A stretch of DNA of 7,981 bases from Pirellulales bacterium (GTDB taxonomy: Bacteria; Planctomycetota; Planctomycetia; Pirellulales; JALHLM01). Where the stretch lies: assembly GCA_022844585.1 (NCBI GenBank), contig JALHLM010000255.1, positions 319-8,299 on the forward strand, written 5' to 3'. The notes beneath the pieces were generated by a model, which worked only from the letters and a program-made list of their open reading frames with translations, searched no databases and was not told the DNA's origin. A program made the position numbers and the translations under genes. Positions 6,712 to 7,981 of this stretch are shown here, in pieces (position 1 is the stretch's first letter; every line of letters begins with the position of its first letter).

Positions 6712-7981
6712 ATGGCTACTGACTTCAAGCTTCCTGACCTTGGCGAGAACATCGACTCCGGCGACGTGATCAGCGTGCTGGTGAGCGAAGGGGACGAGAT
6801 CCAGGCGAATCAGGGAGTGATCGAGCTCGAGACCGGTAAAGCGGTCGTGGAAGTGCCCTCGTCCGTGGCCGGACGCATCTCCAAGATTCACGTCAAAGTC
6901 GGTGCCAAATTGCCGATCGGCGCAACCGTGTTGACCGTCGAAGCGTCCAGCGCGGCGGCCCCCGCGCCGGCTCCTCCGGCCGCACCGCAGCCCCCTGCTC
7001 CGGCGCCAGCGCCGCAAGCGGCCGCGCCGCATCCAGCAGCACCGCAACCCGCTCCGGCGCCAATCGCGCCGGCCCCGGTCGCCGTAGCGCAGCCCGAGGC
7101 TCCCGTTCATGCGACGCCGCATGTGAGCACACCGGTCCAAGCGGCCTACTCGGCCGACAATGGCGCCAACGGCGGTCTCGCGCCCGCGGCAGCCCCCGCG
7201 ACGCGACGCCTGGCGCGCGAGCTGGGCGTCGATCTGGGTAACGTCGACGGTTCCGGGCCCGGCGGGCGCATCACGCGGGAGGACATCGTCTCCGCAGTCC
7301 GCCAGAACAACGCCGCGGTAGCGTCCGCCGCCACGGCGCCGAAGCCTGCCGCCAAAGCAGCGCCCAGCGCGCCGGCTGCTGCAGCGCCCGCCGCCCCGAG
7401 CGCCGATGGCGTCGCCGATTCCGATTTCTGGGGACCGATTCGCCGCGTCGGCATGACGAAGATTCGCAAGACGATCGCCGTCAACATGGCGCGGAGCTCG
7501 GTGACGATTCCGCACGTGACGAACTTCGATTCGGCCGACATCACCGAGTTGGAGCGCATCCGCAAAGGCAGCACGGCCGACTACGCGGGCTCGAACGTCA
7601 AGCTCACGTCGATGGCCTTCGTGATGAAGGCCGTGGCGCTGGCCCTCAAGCACCATGGCACGCTCAACGCGTCGATCGACATGGACGGCGAACAGTTGAT
7701 CTACAAGGACTATGTCAATCTCGGCGTGGCCGTCGACACCGAACGCGGGCTCGTGGTACCCGTGATCCGCAATGTCGATCGCATGACTATCCCGCAGATC
7801 GCACAAGCGCTGACCGACGTGGCCACACGCGCCCGCGCGGCGCAGTTCACGCTCGACGACCTCCGCGGCGGCACGTTCACAATCAGCAACCTGGGCGCCG
7901 TCGGCGGGCAATTCTCCACGCCGATCATCAATCACCCTGAAGTGGCTATCCTGCTGCTGGGACGCTCGAAATTGCAGCCCG
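6712..7981 (+). CDS. aceF: Dihydrolipoyllysine-residue acetyltransferase, E2 of pyruvate dehydrogenase (3' partial)
   Basis: This is the core subunit of pyruvate dehydrogenase: it carries the acetyl group on a swinging lipoyl arm and transfers it to CoA. The frame from the ATG at 6712 is open to the window end, giving 423 complete codons. One N-terminal lipoyl domain (~1-77) has the lipoylated Lys43 in ELETGKAVVEVPS. A long Ala/Pro-rich flexible linker follows (~78-158), then a peripheral subunit-binding domain (~160-196, ATRRLARELGV and GSGPGGRITREDI), a second Ala/Pro linker (~200-235), and the catalytic acyltransferase domain from ~239 (FWGPIRRVGMTKIRKTIA). The visible catalytic part includes GVAVDTERGLVVPVIRN and FTISNLGAVGGQFSTPIINH. 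The active-site HxxxDG motif should lie about 30 residues past the window edge and cannot be checked. A weak GGAA (6700-6703) precedes the start by 8 nt. Adjacent aceE and lpd point to the pyruvate complex rather than the 2-oxoglutarate or branched-chain one. Confidence 0.95.
   Translation, partial: MATDFKLPDLGENIDSGDVISVLVSEGDEIQANQGVIELETGKAVVEVPSSVAGRISKIHVKVGAKLPIGATVLTVEASSAAAPAPAPPAAPQPPAPAPAPQAAAPHPAAPQPAPAPIAPAPVAVAQPEAPVHATPHVSTPVQAAYSADNGANGGLAPAAAPATRRLARELGVDLGNVDGSGPGGRITREDIVSAVRQNNAAVASAATAPKPAAKAAPSAPAAAAPAAPSADGVADSDFWGPIRRVGMTKIRKTIAVNMARSSVTIPHVTNFDSADITELERIRKGSTADYAGSNVKLTSMAFVMKAVALALKHHGTLNASIDMDGEQLIYKDYVNLGVAVDTERGLVVPVIRNVDRMTIPQIAQALTDVATRARAAQFTLDDLRGGTFTISNLGAVGGQFSTPIINHPEVAILLLGRSKLQP

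Noticed and set aside
6547..7935. A 462-codon open frame on the - strand opposite aceF
   Set aside because: It is a shadow of the GC-rich aceF codons: the product is rich in Arg/Gly where it faces the Ala/Pro linker, shows no domain I recognise, and the + strand frame has complete E2 domains.
1..7981. A defence system, CRISPR array, prophage or novel gene system
   Set aside because: All the long + strand genes are recognisable surface-glycan or pyruvate dehydrogenase genes, and no direct-repeat-spacer array, transposase or integrase is visible.

Overview
The window looks like a chromosomal segment of a GC-rich bacterium. The best guess is a planctomycete. The grounds are a TPR-tailed O-antigen-ligase-like membrane protein, a candidate promoter with a TACAAT -10 box, an lpd-first pyruvate dehydrogenase cluster, and intergenic short-unit repeats of a kind I associate with planctomycetes and similar environmental bacteria. 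This assignment rests on memory, not on a search, and is only moderately secure. All four genes lie on the + strand.

Layout. Positions 1-2052 hold the 3' part of an O-antigen ligase/polymerase-like polytopic membrane protein with a C-terminal TPR region; its true start lies upstream of the window. Positions 2053-2218 are a gap with a good sigma70-like promoter candidate (2151-2179). Positions 2219-3649 encode dihydrolipoyl dehydrogenase (E3). Positions 3650-3910 are a 261-bp gap mostly filled by a large compound inverted repeat built from degenerate octamers (3703-3887), followed by the ribosome binding site of the next gene. Positions 3911-6595 encode the homodimeric-type pyruvate dehydrogenase E1 (AceE). 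Positions 6596-6711 are a gap with a small hairpin and a heptamer tandem repeat. Positions 6712-7981 encode the pyruvate dehydrogenase E2 (AceF), which runs off the window end before its catalytic HxxxDG motif.

How the genes work together. E1 decarboxylates pyruvate and acetylates the lipoyl arm of E2. E2 passes the acetyl group to CoA. E3 re-oxidises the dihydrolipoyl arm and makes NADH. All three subunits of one complex are therefore encoded in a row, in the order E3-E1-E2, unlike the aceE-aceF-lpd order of E. coli. The gaps between them are wide and carry repeats, so they may not be one simple transcript. The upstream membrane protein belongs to cell-surface glycan assembly and has no evident link to the complex.

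No mobile element genes, RNA genes, CRISPR array or defence system are visible. The coding content is ordinary central metabolism. The most unusual sequence is the intergenic repeat between lpd and aceE.
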